Shown here: in pieces, positions 1 through 9,775 of the stretch | Layout of the letters: each line of letters opens with the position of its first letter | How positions within the stretch are numbered: position 1 is the first letter of the stretch | Origin: Asterella californica | Lineage: Eukaryota > Streptophyta > Marchantiopsida > Marchantiales > Aytoniaceae | DNA: 64,000 nucleotides | Direction of reading: 5' to 3' | Assembly (NCBI GenBank): GCA_036924285.1 | Contig: JAYKYS010000006.1 | Coordinates: forward strand, 29,734,001 to 29,798,000 | Notes under the pieces: generated by a model | Told to the model about the DNA's origin: nothing | The model's database searches: none | The model's input: only the letters and a program-made list of their open reading frames with translations | Translations under genes and position numbers: made by a program

Positions 1-604
1 ACAAGTTAAGATGCGAAGCCGAGCTGGGCTGCGCTTCACCCCTGCGTTTCCCCAGCAGGTGGCATAATCCAGAACAGAGTCTTTGCTCTTGGGAATATTG
101 ATAACTTTTCCGTGTTAGTAGTAGAGATAACTACGGTACTTTCTTAATTCCCATAGAATGCATCACCAAGTCATTCCAAAAGTAATCACAGAACCTGAAC
201 GGAGAATCAGACAAAGTCCATCCCTATCAATTAAGTACACATAAAAGAGCACACCACCAACAGTCCTCCTTTCTCTGGACTATCCTGTGCATAAATTCTC
301 CGATACAGAAACTCACTCGGACGCATAACCATGGCAAAACGGCCTTCAGGATATGGACCGCTATCAGTAAAACTGCGAAAAATTCTCGCTTAATCACCTT
401 AACCAAGCAAATATGCCAAATGGCAAGGTGCAGAGGTGTCAACTGAGAATTCAATCGGTTTACTGACAATTTAAAGAACAATACGGTGCATCCAGCGTTC
501 TACTAGCACTTGGTGATCTAGTACTTACGAGTCGCGTGAGTGCATTCCTGTTAAAACAGAAATAAGTGTGTACCCTGTCGAGAAAATCTTTATCCGTTGT
601 CTCC
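1..604. other. 3' flank of TTM3, no gene seen
   Basis: This stretch lies downstream of the TTM3 stop codon and probably includes its 3' UTR. No open frame here has protein-like composition. The first 80 bases are richer in G and C and could belong to a neighbouring gene outside the window, but nothing recognisable is present. Confidence 0.5.
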
Positions 605-1207
605 TCAGGCTTTGCCCGCTTTGCCCGCTCTGAACACTGCGAACTTCGATTTCGTTGAGTAGATGTACTCGATTCCCTGAGATTTTAAAAAGTCTCCGAG
701 TACCTGCCGAACTCCCTCGGGATCGGTGGACTCACATTCGACTTCGTAGGTGGTTCCGAAGTCATATTGCGTTTCATCCAGCTCGATCTTGAGCCCCTCC
801 CAGCTGAACACATTTCGCACGTTCCGAAACCCCCCTAAACAGATAAATTCTTTACAGCCAAACTCAGCCACCACCTTGTTCAGCAAACTGCTATCAGTAG
901 ATGCCAATCTCCACGGCTCTGCAACACAAGCTCGTCCTAGAGAAACGTCAATATCTTCTTCCAATTCCTCTCCCCGGCTAATCCCGTCTACAATCACAGC
1001 ATTCCCCTTGAATGTGACAACGCACTTGCTATCACCATTATAGAACCGCAACCTCAAAACAGCTCGCTTCGAACTAAGCTGTTTGTCGGCACCATCGAAG
1101 AAAACATTTTCTTGGATGTGAGTGACCTCGTGAAAGGCCTTCAGTGACGCCGCGACTTTCTCATGAGCTTCAGGACCTGGTAGCTTCAGCTTCACTTCTA
1201 CCTCCAT
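605..1207 (-). CDS. TTM3: Triphosphate tunnel metalloenzyme (TTM3-like, CYTH domain)
   Basis: A 200-aa CYTH-superfamily protein. The N-terminus MEVEVKLKL carries the diagnostic ExExK motif (E2, E4, K6), followed by alternating basic and acidic beta strands (for example VLRLRFYN, CVVTFKG, LKIELDETQYDFGTTYEVE) that build the eight-stranded tunnel. Plant TTM3 enzymes hydrolyse tripolyphosphate with a divalent metal; the exact substrate here is inferred from the family. The ATG at 1207 is chosen because the ExExK motif must sit at the extreme N-terminus; the frame is open further upstream but offers only a GTG. The length is close to Arabidopsis TTM3 (about 210 aa). It lies 109 nt downstream of the CDC26 stop on the same strand, and that gap contains no AUG. 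This matches the CDC26-TTM3 bicistronic transcript known in plants. There is no intron in the coding region. Confidence 0.9.
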   Translation of the reverse strand: MEVEVKLKLPGPEAHEKVAASLKAFHEVTHIQENVFFDGADKQLSSKRAVLRLRFYNGDSKCVVTFKGNAVIVDGISRGEELEEDIDVSLGRACVAEPWRLASTDSSLLNKVVAEFGCKEFICLGGFRNVRNVFSWEGLKIELDETQYDFGTTYEVECESTDPEGVRQVLGDFLKSQGIEYIYSTKSKFAVFRAGKAGKA

Positions 1208-1316
1208 AGCGGAAAAGAAAGTAAGGACCAAGGCGAATTGCAATCCAAGTGAAGTTAAATCCGACCAATCCAATCTAAGAAACACACGAAGGAAGTGCTG
1301 GACCCACTCGCCTCTA
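1208..1316 (-). promoter_or_regulatory. CDC26-TTM3 intercistronic spacer
   Basis: These 109 nt separate the CDC26 stop from the TTM3 start on the minus strand. I find no ATG in any frame of the minus strand here, so a ribosome that resumes scanning after CDC26 would meet the TTM3 AUG first. No TATA box or strong splice pair is visible. This supports translation from one mRNA by reinitiation or leaky scanning rather than a separate TTM3 promoter, although sequence alone cannot exclude the latter. Confidence 0.6.
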
Positions 1317-1529
1317 CTACTTATTGAAGCCTATGCGTTGGGCAACGGAAAGTTTAGGGCGAGTTTCGGTGACTTGAGGGGTCGCTGAGCCACCCGCAGA
1401 ACCGGCAGACGAGGAAGACGCAGCAGCAGCAGCTTGCGATGATGCAGCAGCGCGACGTCGTGCTTGCTCTAAATCCTCTTTGTCATCTGCCTCCTTAAAT
1501 TCCAACCTCGTCGGTTTGCGCTTCAGCAT
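1317..1529 (-). CDS. CDC26: Anaphase-promoting complex subunit CDC26
   Basis: A 70-aa protein whose N-terminus MLKRKPTRLEFK closely matches the conserved CDC26 signature (animal CDC26 begins MLRRKPTRLELK). In other species this N-terminal segment threads into the TPR superhelix of APC6/CDC16 and stabilises it. A charged helix follows (ADDKEDLEQARRRAAASS), then a low-complexity Ala/Ser linker and a short C-terminal tail ending in SVAQRIGFNK. It is a small APC/C subunit acting in ubiquitin-dependent cell-cycle control. The ATG at 1529 gives the canonical N-terminus. The upstream neighbour, divergent and 214 bp away, is CDC16, its direct binding partner; the downstream neighbour is TTM3 on the same strand. 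Two consecutive TAG codons end the frame. Confidence 0.92.
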   Translation of the reverse strand: MLKRKPTRLEFKEADDKEDLEQARRRAAASSQAAAAASSSSAGSAGGSATPQVTETRPKLSVAQRIGFNK

Positions 1530-1743
1530 CTTCCCTCCCTGCTCGTCAATTCTGCTTCCGCTTGTGAACTTCCTTCCTCTCTACTCACTCCCAGAACACC
1601 TTTAGCCACGAGAGTAGTCCCGTCATGGAATCTTCCAAAGATTCTTTCTGGACGTACGTGATCGATGGGCGCGCTGTATCCGACGGAGGAGGCTCTTTTG
1701 GGTCAGGAAGAGCGGGAAGAGGGGATTGCAAATTAACGAAGTT
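1530..1743. promoter_or_regulatory. Shared divergent promoter of CDC26-TTM3 and CDC16
   Basis: A 214-bp gap between the divergent CDC26 and CDC16 start codons that must hold both promoters and both 5' UTRs. No TATA box is seen. It is pyrimidine-rich toward CDC26 and purine/GC-rich toward CDC16, with a GGGCGCGC stretch near 1669. On the plus strand an ATG at 1625 opens a 69-codon frame that overlaps the CDC16 start region and ends at 1834, so its TGA overlaps the ATG at 1831 as ATGA. If transcription begins upstream of 1625 this would act as an overlapping upstream ORF. Confidence 0.6.
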
Positions 1744-3480
1744 ATGGGATCAGAGGAGCGAACCCTTCCCGAGCGGAAGAGGAAGAGAAACATTGACAAC
1801 GCGGTCGAGGTGGTCGAGGACGTTGTCGCGATGAGGGAAATGGACTTGGAGAAGCTGCGATCGGTGGTGCGCGATTGCCTGGGGAAGCACCTCTACTCGT
1901 CTGCGATTTTTTTTGCAGACAAATTAGCCACAATGGCTGGGAATACGCCCCAAGATTTATATATGCAGGCGCAGGCTCTGTACCTCGGGAAGGAGTATCG
2001 GCGTGGCCTGCACCTGCTGCGAAGATTTCATCTCGTTTCTGCAGACTTGCGGTTCAGGTATCTGGCAGCGAAGTGCCTGGCGGAGGTCAAGGACTGGGAG
2101 GAATGTTTAGTTATGCTAGGAGAAGGGGATGTAGACGAGGACGGGAACGTAGAGATGGCAGAAGAGCAAGGAGTGGATCTTTCTGAAAGTAAAGATATAG
2201 AGGAGAGGGAAATTCATATCTCGTCGGCAATGTGTCTTCTGCGCGGGCGAGCGTTTGAAGCGTTAGAGAACAGGGCACGGGCGCTTTGTTGGTACAAGGC
2301 TGCTCTTAAAGCGGATCCATTTTGTTATGAAGCGTTTGAGCACCTGATTGACAACCATATGTTGACCAACGAACAAGAGTCCAAGCTTCTTTCATCTCTA
2401 AAATTTGATCCGGAAGATCGGTGGCTGTCGCTTCTTTATTCGTGCCGAGCTAATAAGTATGGGCAGGGCACAAAGATCGAAATGAAGATTGCGGAGCTCG
2501 AGCAGGAGCTGGAAGAGCCTCAGAGTGATGACGAAAGTCGGGCAATCTGCTCGCTGAAAGACAACACGGATGTCATGGCCTGTAGAGCAGATTTAGAGTA
2601 CCATAGGGGTGACTTTCAGAAGTGTTATGAGAGCACAAAAGCTCTATTGGAGAAAGATCCTTACCATCTAAGATGTATGCCCCTGCACTTGGGTGCGGCA
2701 TTGGAACTCGGCCGCAAGAACGAGCTTTTCCTTAGAGCTCACAGCTTGGTACAGGAGTATCCGACCAAGGCTATTTCTTGGTTTGCAGTTGGATGCTATT
2801 ACTACTGTATAAGGCAGTATGATCACGCACGACGGTACTTCTGTAAGGCCACTGCCATGGAGTATTCCTTCGCACCAGCTTGGCTGGGGTTTGGGAATGC
2901 TTACGCTGCGCAAGACGAAAGTGACCAGGCAATGGCTGCTTATAGAACGGCAGCTCGTCTTTTTGCAGGATGCCACCTCCCGAACCTGTGCATTGGAATG
3001 GAGTATCTCCGTACGAATAATCTCAACCTTGCGGAACAATTTCTTCTCCAAGCAAAAGCAGTTTGTCCTGACGATCCTTTGGTCTTCAATGAGTTGGGGG
3101 TAATGGCGTATCGGAACAAAGACTTCAAAACTGCCGCGGATTGGTTTGATAAAGCACTCACCCTGGCGCCCAAACCCTTGACAGACTCATGGGAACCTAC
3201 CGTTGTCAACTTTGCCCACACTTTGCGCAAACTGAAGATGTATACAAAAGCTATAGCAGAGTACGAAAGGGCTCTTGCACTGTACCCTAGAGGGGCCAGC
3301 ACGTATGCCGCTTTGGGCTTCACTCACCATTTACAGGGTAACAGTTCTGTTGCTATCGACTTCTACCATAAAGCTCTGGGACTGAAGCCAGATGACTCCT
3401 TTACTGCGGAAATGCTCTCAATTGCCCTTGCAGATGAGTGCCTCTTACAGAACTCGTCAGGTAGTTCAACGTTCTTCTAG
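1744..3480 (+). CDS. APC6: Anaphase-promoting complex subunit 6 (CDC16 homologue, TPR protein)
   Basis: A 578-aa TPR-repeat protein and scaffold subunit of the APC/C ubiquitin ligase. Residues 30-60 (MREMDLEKL...HLYSSAIFFADK) match the conserved start of plant APC6/NOMEGA, and TPR helices such as WYKAALKADPFCYEA (about residue 183) and repeated units from about 300 to 560 cover the rest. CDC26 from the neighbouring divergent gene is expected to dock in this superhelix. Two starts are possible: ATG 1744 adds a basic 29-residue extension with a KRKR cluster, while ATG 1831 gives 549 aa, closer to Arabidopsis APC6 (about 543). The coding region has no intron, which is unusual since angiosperm APC6 genes are intron-rich. 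Full length suggests a functional gene; origin by retroposition or intron loss is open. Confidence 0.92.
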   Translation: MGSEERTLPERKRKRNIDNAVEVVEDVVAMREMDLEKLRSVVRDCLGKHLYSSAIFFADKLATMAGNTPQDLYMQAQALYLGKEYRRGLHLLRRFHLVSADLRFRYLAAKCLAEVKDWEECLVMLGEGDVDEDGNVEMAEEQGVDLSESKDIEEREIHISSAMCLLRGRAFEALENRARALCWYKAALKADPFCYEAFEHLIDNHMLTNEQESKLLSSLKFDPEDRWLSLLYSCRANKYGQGTKIEMKIAELEQELEEPQSDDESRAICSLKDNTDVMACRADLEYHRGDFQKCYESTKALLEKDPYHLRCMPLHLGAALELGRKNELFLRAHSLVQEYPTKAISWFAVGCYYYCIRQYDHARRYFCKATAMEYSFAPAWLGFGNAYAAQDESDQAMAAYRTAARLFAGCHLPNLCIGMEYLRTNNLNLAEQFLLQAKAVCPDDPLVFNELGVMAYRNKDFKTAADWFDKALTLAPKPLTDSWEPTVVNFAHTLRKLKMYTKAIAEYERALALYPRGASTYAALGFTHHLQGNSSVAIDFYHKALGLKPDDSFTAEMLSIALADECLLQNSSGSSTFF

Positions 3481-6076
3481 TCAAAACTGCATTGCGGAGA
3501 AGATTTCATTACATTGCAGAACCAGAGGTCTTTTACCTTATACGTCAATCGTTGGAATTTACAAATTGCATGCAAGACAGAATGAGGGTTATGAGGTCTG
3601 TCGTAAGGTTCCGTGATTACTGCCAGATGACTCTGCAGCTTCATTACCCTCGGCTACAAAGTCCTAGCTCAGAATTCATTAGGTGTTTCACATACCTTCT
3701 AGGCAGAATGCCAGCAGATTCTTTACTAGGAGATACGTCTTCAAGATGTCTAAGGAGCAACCTTTGCGAGGGATCATCGGAGCTTTGGACAGATTGTCTA
3801 CACAGGACAGAAGGGAGTTTTTGGAGGAACTATTGTACTCGGATCATGCAGAGAAGATCTCAAAAGCGGATAACCTGGTGGAACCACGGGAGTGCATCTC
3901 ACTACCAGATTGCCTGGCTTGAGGCGGCTTGGAAGGATTGAGCAGTGATCACGTCGACAGGAAGTAATGTATTCGAAGTTTGAGGAGTTTGGTTTGTTGG
4001 ACCAGGATAGTCAGTGTGTAGCCAAGACCTCATGACGATTAAACCAGTGGTCCTTCTCAGATCCTCGAGGAATTGACTGCCCCTGACAGGTACTTCTCAT
4101 TTATCACTCTACGATGCCGTTATGTCCTTGTAGTTGGCAAAAGAAGAAAGAGAAGTGTTCACATCAGATCTCACCGTCTAGAAGGTCATGAGGTCTGCAT
4201 ATATTCCAGCACCTTGTATTTATACTTGTATTTTGTCTTACTGCCACCAGGGGGTCCCATCTTGGAAATGTGCTCACCCTACACATTTCTTCTTGGCCCG
4301 AACTCGGTTATATACATTCGCTGACTTCTCAGACCAAGTTAGCATACATGTTAGCACTCTTCGTTACTCACTTTGTACTTACATGGGTTCAAAACTATTT
4401 GTGGTTACCTAAATGTGCGGGCGAAGTCACTTTTTTCTCTGAAAGCCGCTTTACTCGTGTATCAATATATATTCCAGCACCTTTAATCACCTGATGAGCA
4501 GTGATGAAATGACCTACGACTTGAATGGTTTACGACTTGAAAATCTCTCCGGTCATGAATTATGCTGTATCAGCATCGGATAATTCGAAGCTATATTGCT
4601 CTGGACTTTAACTCTCCGTCATGGTGCAGTGGTTTAAGTGTGTCACGTATCGCGACACCAAGATATGTACACCAGTACATACTGACGTACGTCTCCAATC
4701 TCTCTAGTCAGATTGTGCATTGGTACATACCGCCAGTCGTTATCCTCATCACTGCAAGGATTAGAGAAGGAACTAGAAGAGGCCATGAATTTCGTTAAGA
4801 GAAGAGAATATGTAAGAACTGGACTGTTGATCTGAAGAAAAGGACAAATTAAGGTAACTGGTCTAACTTTGCTTAGCCTTAGTAAGTCGTGAGACAAAAC
4901 TAAGGTTGCTCTTGAATAAAAACGGTTGTCACAGTGAGACAGTGCTTCCGTAGACGTTTCCTAAATGAGTTTGATATCTGTGGTCTGTCTTTACCACAGA
5001 AAAGTTTATCGACAGGTGCCAAGGTCCTCAAGTGCAATAAAAACAATGCGAATATGTGCATCTCCTTTTCCAATTAGTTCTTCATAAGTCTTAGCAAGTA
5101 TTTGTTGTGGTGAAGTATTGACGTGACTCATAGTTTTGCTTATTTACCTGGCAGGTATTATGGACTTGTACCTAAGTGCACATACCTTGCACTCTATCAA
5201 GACCGGAAAGTTAAGAGAAAACTCCGTTTTGCTTTGGGAGTGCTTTTCGCAGGTATTATTCAACTCCAACTGCTGGTACGATCATCATGGTACAGCTCCA
5301 AGGCTCAGGTTCAGGGGTTCAATGTTCTATGTTCACTGACCTTGCCACACCTCGTTTATCTCAGGAATGGATGAAAGTACAGTGCCCATTCCTAACTGCA
5401 ACATTGTCATTGCTCGATGTAATCAAGAATTGCGCAAGGCCTATCATGTGAACTTGTGTGTAAGCACGGTTTTTCTATTTCGCTCTGTTTGAGATTAAAT
5501 GTGAAAGTTGGGCACACTTGTCTGATCATTTTTGTGTGGGTGGCTGCAGCTTTATCCAACTTATAAGCCGGTGATTCTTCTGCGGTGTTCAAAATGCGTA
5601 TCCGTGCTTCATAGGTGCTTGACGTGTCACCGTGTGAGAAGAAGTTTGAAGTGAGAAGAAGAGTAACATGGGTGTCTGTTGCGATCTCATTTTATGTGAC
5701 ATAGCTCATCTGTATCACTTTTAATTCCACTTGCTTGTATACTCTGATCTAAATCTCAGCTCGATATATACTGGACCTTCTGCTAGAAATATGTATAGCC
5801 AATGGGTTTCCGGTTAAGGAGCTTCACTGGTGTTTGTCTTTCACCACCTTGGAGAGCAAAAATGTTGTATCCACTGGTTTTTCGTCGTTCACCATCTGGT
5901 AATGCAGAAAGGCAATATCCTGTCGTGCTTATTCATGAATATTATTGTTTGAAGCTCCAGTTCATCGTTCATTGTAGTGTTGCACAAGGTCTCTGCAGAT
6001 GCTACTTTACAGTACTTGTCGGTACTCATGAAAAGGAGAACGTAAATTGACGTTCAAATTATAAGTTTGATTCTTA
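3481..6076. other. Intergenic/3' UTR region downstream of APC6
   Basis: About 2.6 kb without a convincing gene. It starts with the APC6 3' UTR. A plus-strand frame at 3683-3922 contains an ATG at 3746 followed by a charged, protein-like 58-residue stretch (MSKEQPLRGIIGALDRLSTQ...), but I recognise no family and it may be UTR sequence. The phrase TATATTCCAGCACCTT recurs at about 4199 and 4466. At 4625 TGGTGCAGTGGTTTAAG resembles a pol III A box, but no B box follows. From about 4500 to 6076 I see nothing further. Confidence 0.4.
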
Positions 6077-6343
6077 TCATGTGAAATAAATTTTCGCTTT
6101 CAACTCAGCTAAACAGTCTGTCGGGAGAGTGAGAAATGAGTTCAGAAACGAGTCTTCCACTTGTGGAACTTCTGCAACCCCAACAAGTTGACACTCGCCA
6201 GAAGAATCTAGTCTCTTGCCCCTTCCACCCCTGATAGCGCCTTGTACTGTCTCTGTTGTCAGCACTGTGTTGACAACAAGAGGAGGTGCACTGTATATGC
6301 TGCCAACGGTGAAATTAAAGTTGGCAAGAAAATTCAGCTCCAC
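6077..6343 (-). CDS. Plastid protein of unknown function, exon 2
   Basis: Second and last coding exon (88 codons plus stop) of the gene that starts at 7618. The acceptor is CTGTAG with the AG at 6345-6344. The exon opens in phase 0 with VELNFLANFNFTVGSIY, which continues the beta-rich sequence of exon 1 after ...ERSSGK without interruption. Other stretches read as a conserved soluble domain (VLTTETVQGAIRGGRGKRLD, then GECQLVGVAEVP, then LNSFLTLPTDCLAELKAKIYF). Joined with exon 1 the protein is 276 aa. I do not recognise a named family. Confidence 0.75.
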   Translation of the reverse strand: MELNFLANFNFTVGSIYSAPPLVVNTVLTTETVQGAIRGGRGKRLDSSGECQLVGVAEVPQVEDSFLNSFLTLPTDCLAELKAKIYFT

Positions 6344-7054
6344 CTACAGCGTCATCGAACCAAACATTTAGCACAAGGTATCCTCATCCGCCGATAACAA
6401 CGATTAACTACCTTCACTTGAAAAATACATGGTCAAGCTGCGAAATCTGGATTCTTGTGCCCAATGTAAGAGAACGTTAACTTAAGATTGCTTTCAGTTA
6501 GCTGAATGAGAAGATTGACGAGCATGGAGGTTGTATGCATTTGCTTTGATCTGCAGTCTTCCATCCGAAATCGCTGATAGATCCATGCTCCGGACGGCGC
6601 CCGCCGACCAGACCACAACTAACATGCTAACATGCTAACGTGCTGTGTGCAGCCCTCCGGTAAGGGTCTCAATGCAGTCAGTGCTATATCGCCCTTCGTC
6701 AAGGGTGGGAGAACCCACTGAGTGGCATCTAACTTCCCCGATTGTCATCACTGTCATCTCTTTGTTGAGTTCTACATCTACCTTTGTTCCGAGTGGAAGG
6801 AGCCCAATGAGACGCATCTATTTACCTTCGTCTCTTCGTATGTGTTGTCAACGAAAACAACAACTACTTGACAAGGCTGATCTCTAGAAAGTCAGGAAAT
6901 TATTGGCCAGCATGCTGAGTAATCAAACAATTTCACAGTTACAGAGTATGCAGAGGTTACCCTAGGCCGTGATAAACTGACCATGAATGATGTATTCACG
7001 CAGTTTCATGCATTTAGAGTATGCATAGTTCACTCTAGGCCATGACAAACTGAC
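6344..7054 (-). other. Intron of the plastid protein gene
   Basis: A 711-bp intron defined by a donor AAG|GTCAGT at 7055/7054 and an acceptor CTGTAG|GTG at 6344/6343, both phase 0. Short open frames inside it (minus strand 6433-6618 and 6635-6817) lack protein-like character. They would break the smooth domain continuity seen when the two exons are joined directly, so I treat them as intronic. Confidence 0.7.
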
Positions 7055-7618
7055 CTTGCCACTGCTACGCTCCAAGTAGCCTTCCAGAGCCTTCGGTACG
7101 ATCTCAATACTCAGAAGTGGGGGTAAAGGCAATCCTAGCAAGGTGGTCGTAGACGAGCTGACCGGCGGAATTTTCAGCTTGTCGGGATCAAAGCGCAACA
7201 GCGTACGACCATCGGAAAGCTCGCGAGCCAGCCCGCTGCCTCCTCCGCCTTCCGCATTGTACACAAAGTCTGGATACCGCGCGACTCCTAAGCCGCAGCC
7301 ACTCAATGTACGTAATTGCACTGTGCCGCACTCACCGTCGGTGCATTCAACCTGTTCTTCGGCAGCAATTGCTGTTCGAGCAGCTACGTCAAGTGCACCG
7401 AGCGCGGTCGTTACAGGGAGCACGAGCGCCGCACGTCTACGAGAAATTTTGAGACTTGAATCCTCACGATCAACGCCCTCAGAATCATGGCCCTCTTGCA
7501 CTTCAATTCTCAACCTCAGTGCTACATTCCGACTGCCTTTTCCTTCACCAAAGCCTCTTGCCTGTCTCTTCAGGGTCGGGCCTGCAGGAATAAGCACTGC
7601 GGCTGAGGAAGCAGCCAT
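7055..7618 (-). CDS. Plastid (probably thylakoid) protein of unknown function, exon 1
   Basis: First coding exon, 188 codons from ATG 7618. Residues 1-40 are rich in Ala, Ser, Lys and Arg and poor in acidic residues, typical of a chloroplast transit peptide. At 59-86 lies SRRRAALVLPVTTALGALDV followed by AARTAIAA: a twin-arginine motif, a hydrophobic core and an Ala-rich end. That arrangement looks like a second, Tat-type thylakoid targeting signal, so a lumenal location is inferred. A Cys-containing region follows (CTDGECGTVQ), then a beta-rich domain with LLGLPLPPLLSIEIVPKALE. The exon ends at a clear AAG|GTCAGT donor and continues at 6343. The full-length product is 276 aa; biochemical function is unknown to me. 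Confidence 0.8.
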
Positions 7619-9048
7619 AGCTGCCAAGTTTCACACCTCCGCTATGACGCGTCTTTCACTTTCAATGCCGATATCTGCTGGACAAGTGGGCGGGGCTGCG
7701 GACCAAATCAAATCCTGAACGCGCTCCATACATCACAGACACTTGGGCACCCGCTTGAAACAACGCTCGGAATACTCGTCAGAACCGAAAGCATTTCAGG
7801 TTCGCTATAAAGGTTAAAGGTTAAAGTTGTTAACTTGTCCGCAGGCATAGGACTGTCTTTTGTGGATAACCACAGCGTACCTGGACCAGATTGCACATAT
7901 AGCACATACAACGACATAAGAACAATGATGTAACCGACGTAGATAGTTGATAGAACTTGTCTTTTGTATTGTAGTTGAATGACTCGTGGTGTAGTAAGGT
8001 GTCAAAGTTCGGAGTAAATATTCTTCAACGGAGGAGAGATAAATGGAAGTAAAATTGTCACATGTAATTTTGTATATAAGCGCGACTCATTATGAATCTT
8101 GCTTGTGACTGGACATCACTATTTTATCGTCTGATTTTTTTCAGTTTGTACGCTCTGAGATAATTACTGAGAGCAATGGAGAATCCATTGCAAAAAAAAA
8201 GCAGACGAAACGAATGAAGAGTTGTTAAGGAAAGCATGTGGTGTTTTCTTGCGAGTACTTCCGGAGGTGTCCGCATGAAACATTGATCGAAGTCTAGACG
8301 AAGTCGTAACTCACGTCCGATCTAGAATCTTTCAGAGGGTTCTTAACTTTGACACTCCCTATTAGAGAGTTTCAAACATAACATCCGCCCGCGGGGTTTA
8401 TTCCTTCGCTCGCTGAGGTGCGTTACGCGCACAGGTTGCAAACTCTATTAGGGTGTGTCAAAACTATAGCTTGCGGATGATATTCGGTTTTCTGAAACTT
8501 GAATTCCAGGTGCATATGTTGAACTTCACGGGTACCTCGTGATGATGTGACAGATTTTTATCTCAATTTGTAGTTCTCTTGTCAAGTACGTATGTTGTGA
8601 TTTTGAACTTAAATGGAGAGTACTGTCGTCTTTCTGTACTCTGGTCGTGTGTCCATAACTGCAGTTCTGGATTCCATTCAAACTAAACGTCAATATCTGT
8701 CTATTCAATCCAATAACTCTACTCTAGAAAATGTACTTAATCTATAAAAGAATACTCTATTCTAGATTTGACACCCCTATTTGAGTTACTTGCAGAAACC
8801 ACACTTCTGCGATTCACGCAACAAGTTCGCCTCTAATTTTTATTATCAAACGTATTGTCACAATGAAGAGTATTTTCTAAATTTCAAAAAAGAGAATTTT
8901 CTCTTGTTGGATTGGAGTTCATGTCAAACAGTTCTAGCAGAGAGGACATGAACCACTCGCACATTGGAGAAACTATTTTGAGAGTTTTTAGTTTTCATCT
9001 AACGAGAGAGAGAGAGAAATACCTCGTGTTTGAAGCAAAAAGTTTTCT
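7619..9048. other. Promoter side of plastid gene and AT-rich intergenic DNA
   Basis: Starts with the upstream region of the plastid gene, then AT-rich DNA. The phrase TTTGACACCCCTATT at about 8768 recurs at about 60,510, and a variant TTTGACACTCCCTATTA lies near 8348; these may be ends of old LTRs. A GA dinucleotide run is at about 9004-9016. No gene is seen. Confidence 0.4.
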
Positions 9049-9775
9049 TTGTGGAAGTTAACGAAGTTTTGGAGTTACAATCATATTAGATTTAAAAAAC
9101 TTTTGGCAAAACTTTCTCTCAGAGTTATACTAAGACAACTTGTGAGGATGGATTGCCTAACTTTTGTGCGACCCGTAAGTATCATCAAAGACCATTTTAT
9201 CTTCAAGAAGAATTCATGCGTGAAACATGCTCTTGTTTCTTTACAACTAGTCGTGGTTTTGATAGATTTGGTCATGACAATAACAAGGCATGCATATGAA
9301 GATCATTGTTTTTATGGAGGTGTCACATGGATCTATGGTCATGTACAATAAGAGAGTTACGATTGCTTTAGAATCTATCTTATGTAATCAAGTGAAGTTT
9401 TCATCTCCTCAAAAAAGAAAATATATTTCTGCTGCTTTTGTTGAAAAAGGCTTTCTTGATGATATAAGACTAATACACGGATCATTATTCCTCTTGGACA
9501 ATGACCAAGATTTGATGGAGAAATCTACTATGATAAAAATGCAATTACTATGTAATTGCACAAATAGTATGTTGTCGCCGTAAGAAAATTATATTTGTGT
9601 TTACAAGTATTCCATGGAGTTGTCGAGACATAACATTTCTCAAAAAGTCTCCTTTGTGGCATCATTTGGACAATGATGGTGTCTTCTTCGAGAAAGATGA
9701 ATATATTTTGAAGTATTCTCATATGCTTAATCGAGTCTCAGCTTTTAGAATGACATCAAGAGATAGAAAAAATTG
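9049..9775 (+). pseudogene. Decayed PIF/Harbinger transposase
   Basis: Fragments in several frames resemble a HARBI1-like DDE transposase. One frame gives a stretch ending SCVKHALVSLQLVVVL, and its neighbouring frame gives FDRFGHDNNKACI. Further on are RVTIALESILCNQVKFSSPQ, AFVEKGFLDDIRLIHGSLF (position of the first catalytic Asp block) and IFVFTSIPWSCRDITFLKKS. The same blocks, in the same order, appear on the minus strand at 57,084-57,950, which shows one shared transposon family. Multiple frameshifts and stops make it non-functional. The transposon ends were not identified. Confidence 0.7.

Noticed and set aside
605..1285. Longer TTM3 with 26 extra N-terminal residues
   Set aside because: The extension would need a GTG start and would bury the ExExK motif that should be N-terminal.
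2668..3323. Two 127-aa minus-strand frames inside APC6
   Set aside because: Antisense shadows of a strongly supported coding region; no family resemblance.
4617..4660. tRNA gene or SINE suggested by TGGTGCAGTGGTTTAAG
   Set aside because: No matching B box or cloverleaf in the following 80 bases.
7143..7718. 191-aa plus-strand frame over the plastid gene
   Set aside because: Antisense to an exon with a transit peptide, clear domain continuity and splice sites; it is Ser/Pro-rich shadow sequence.
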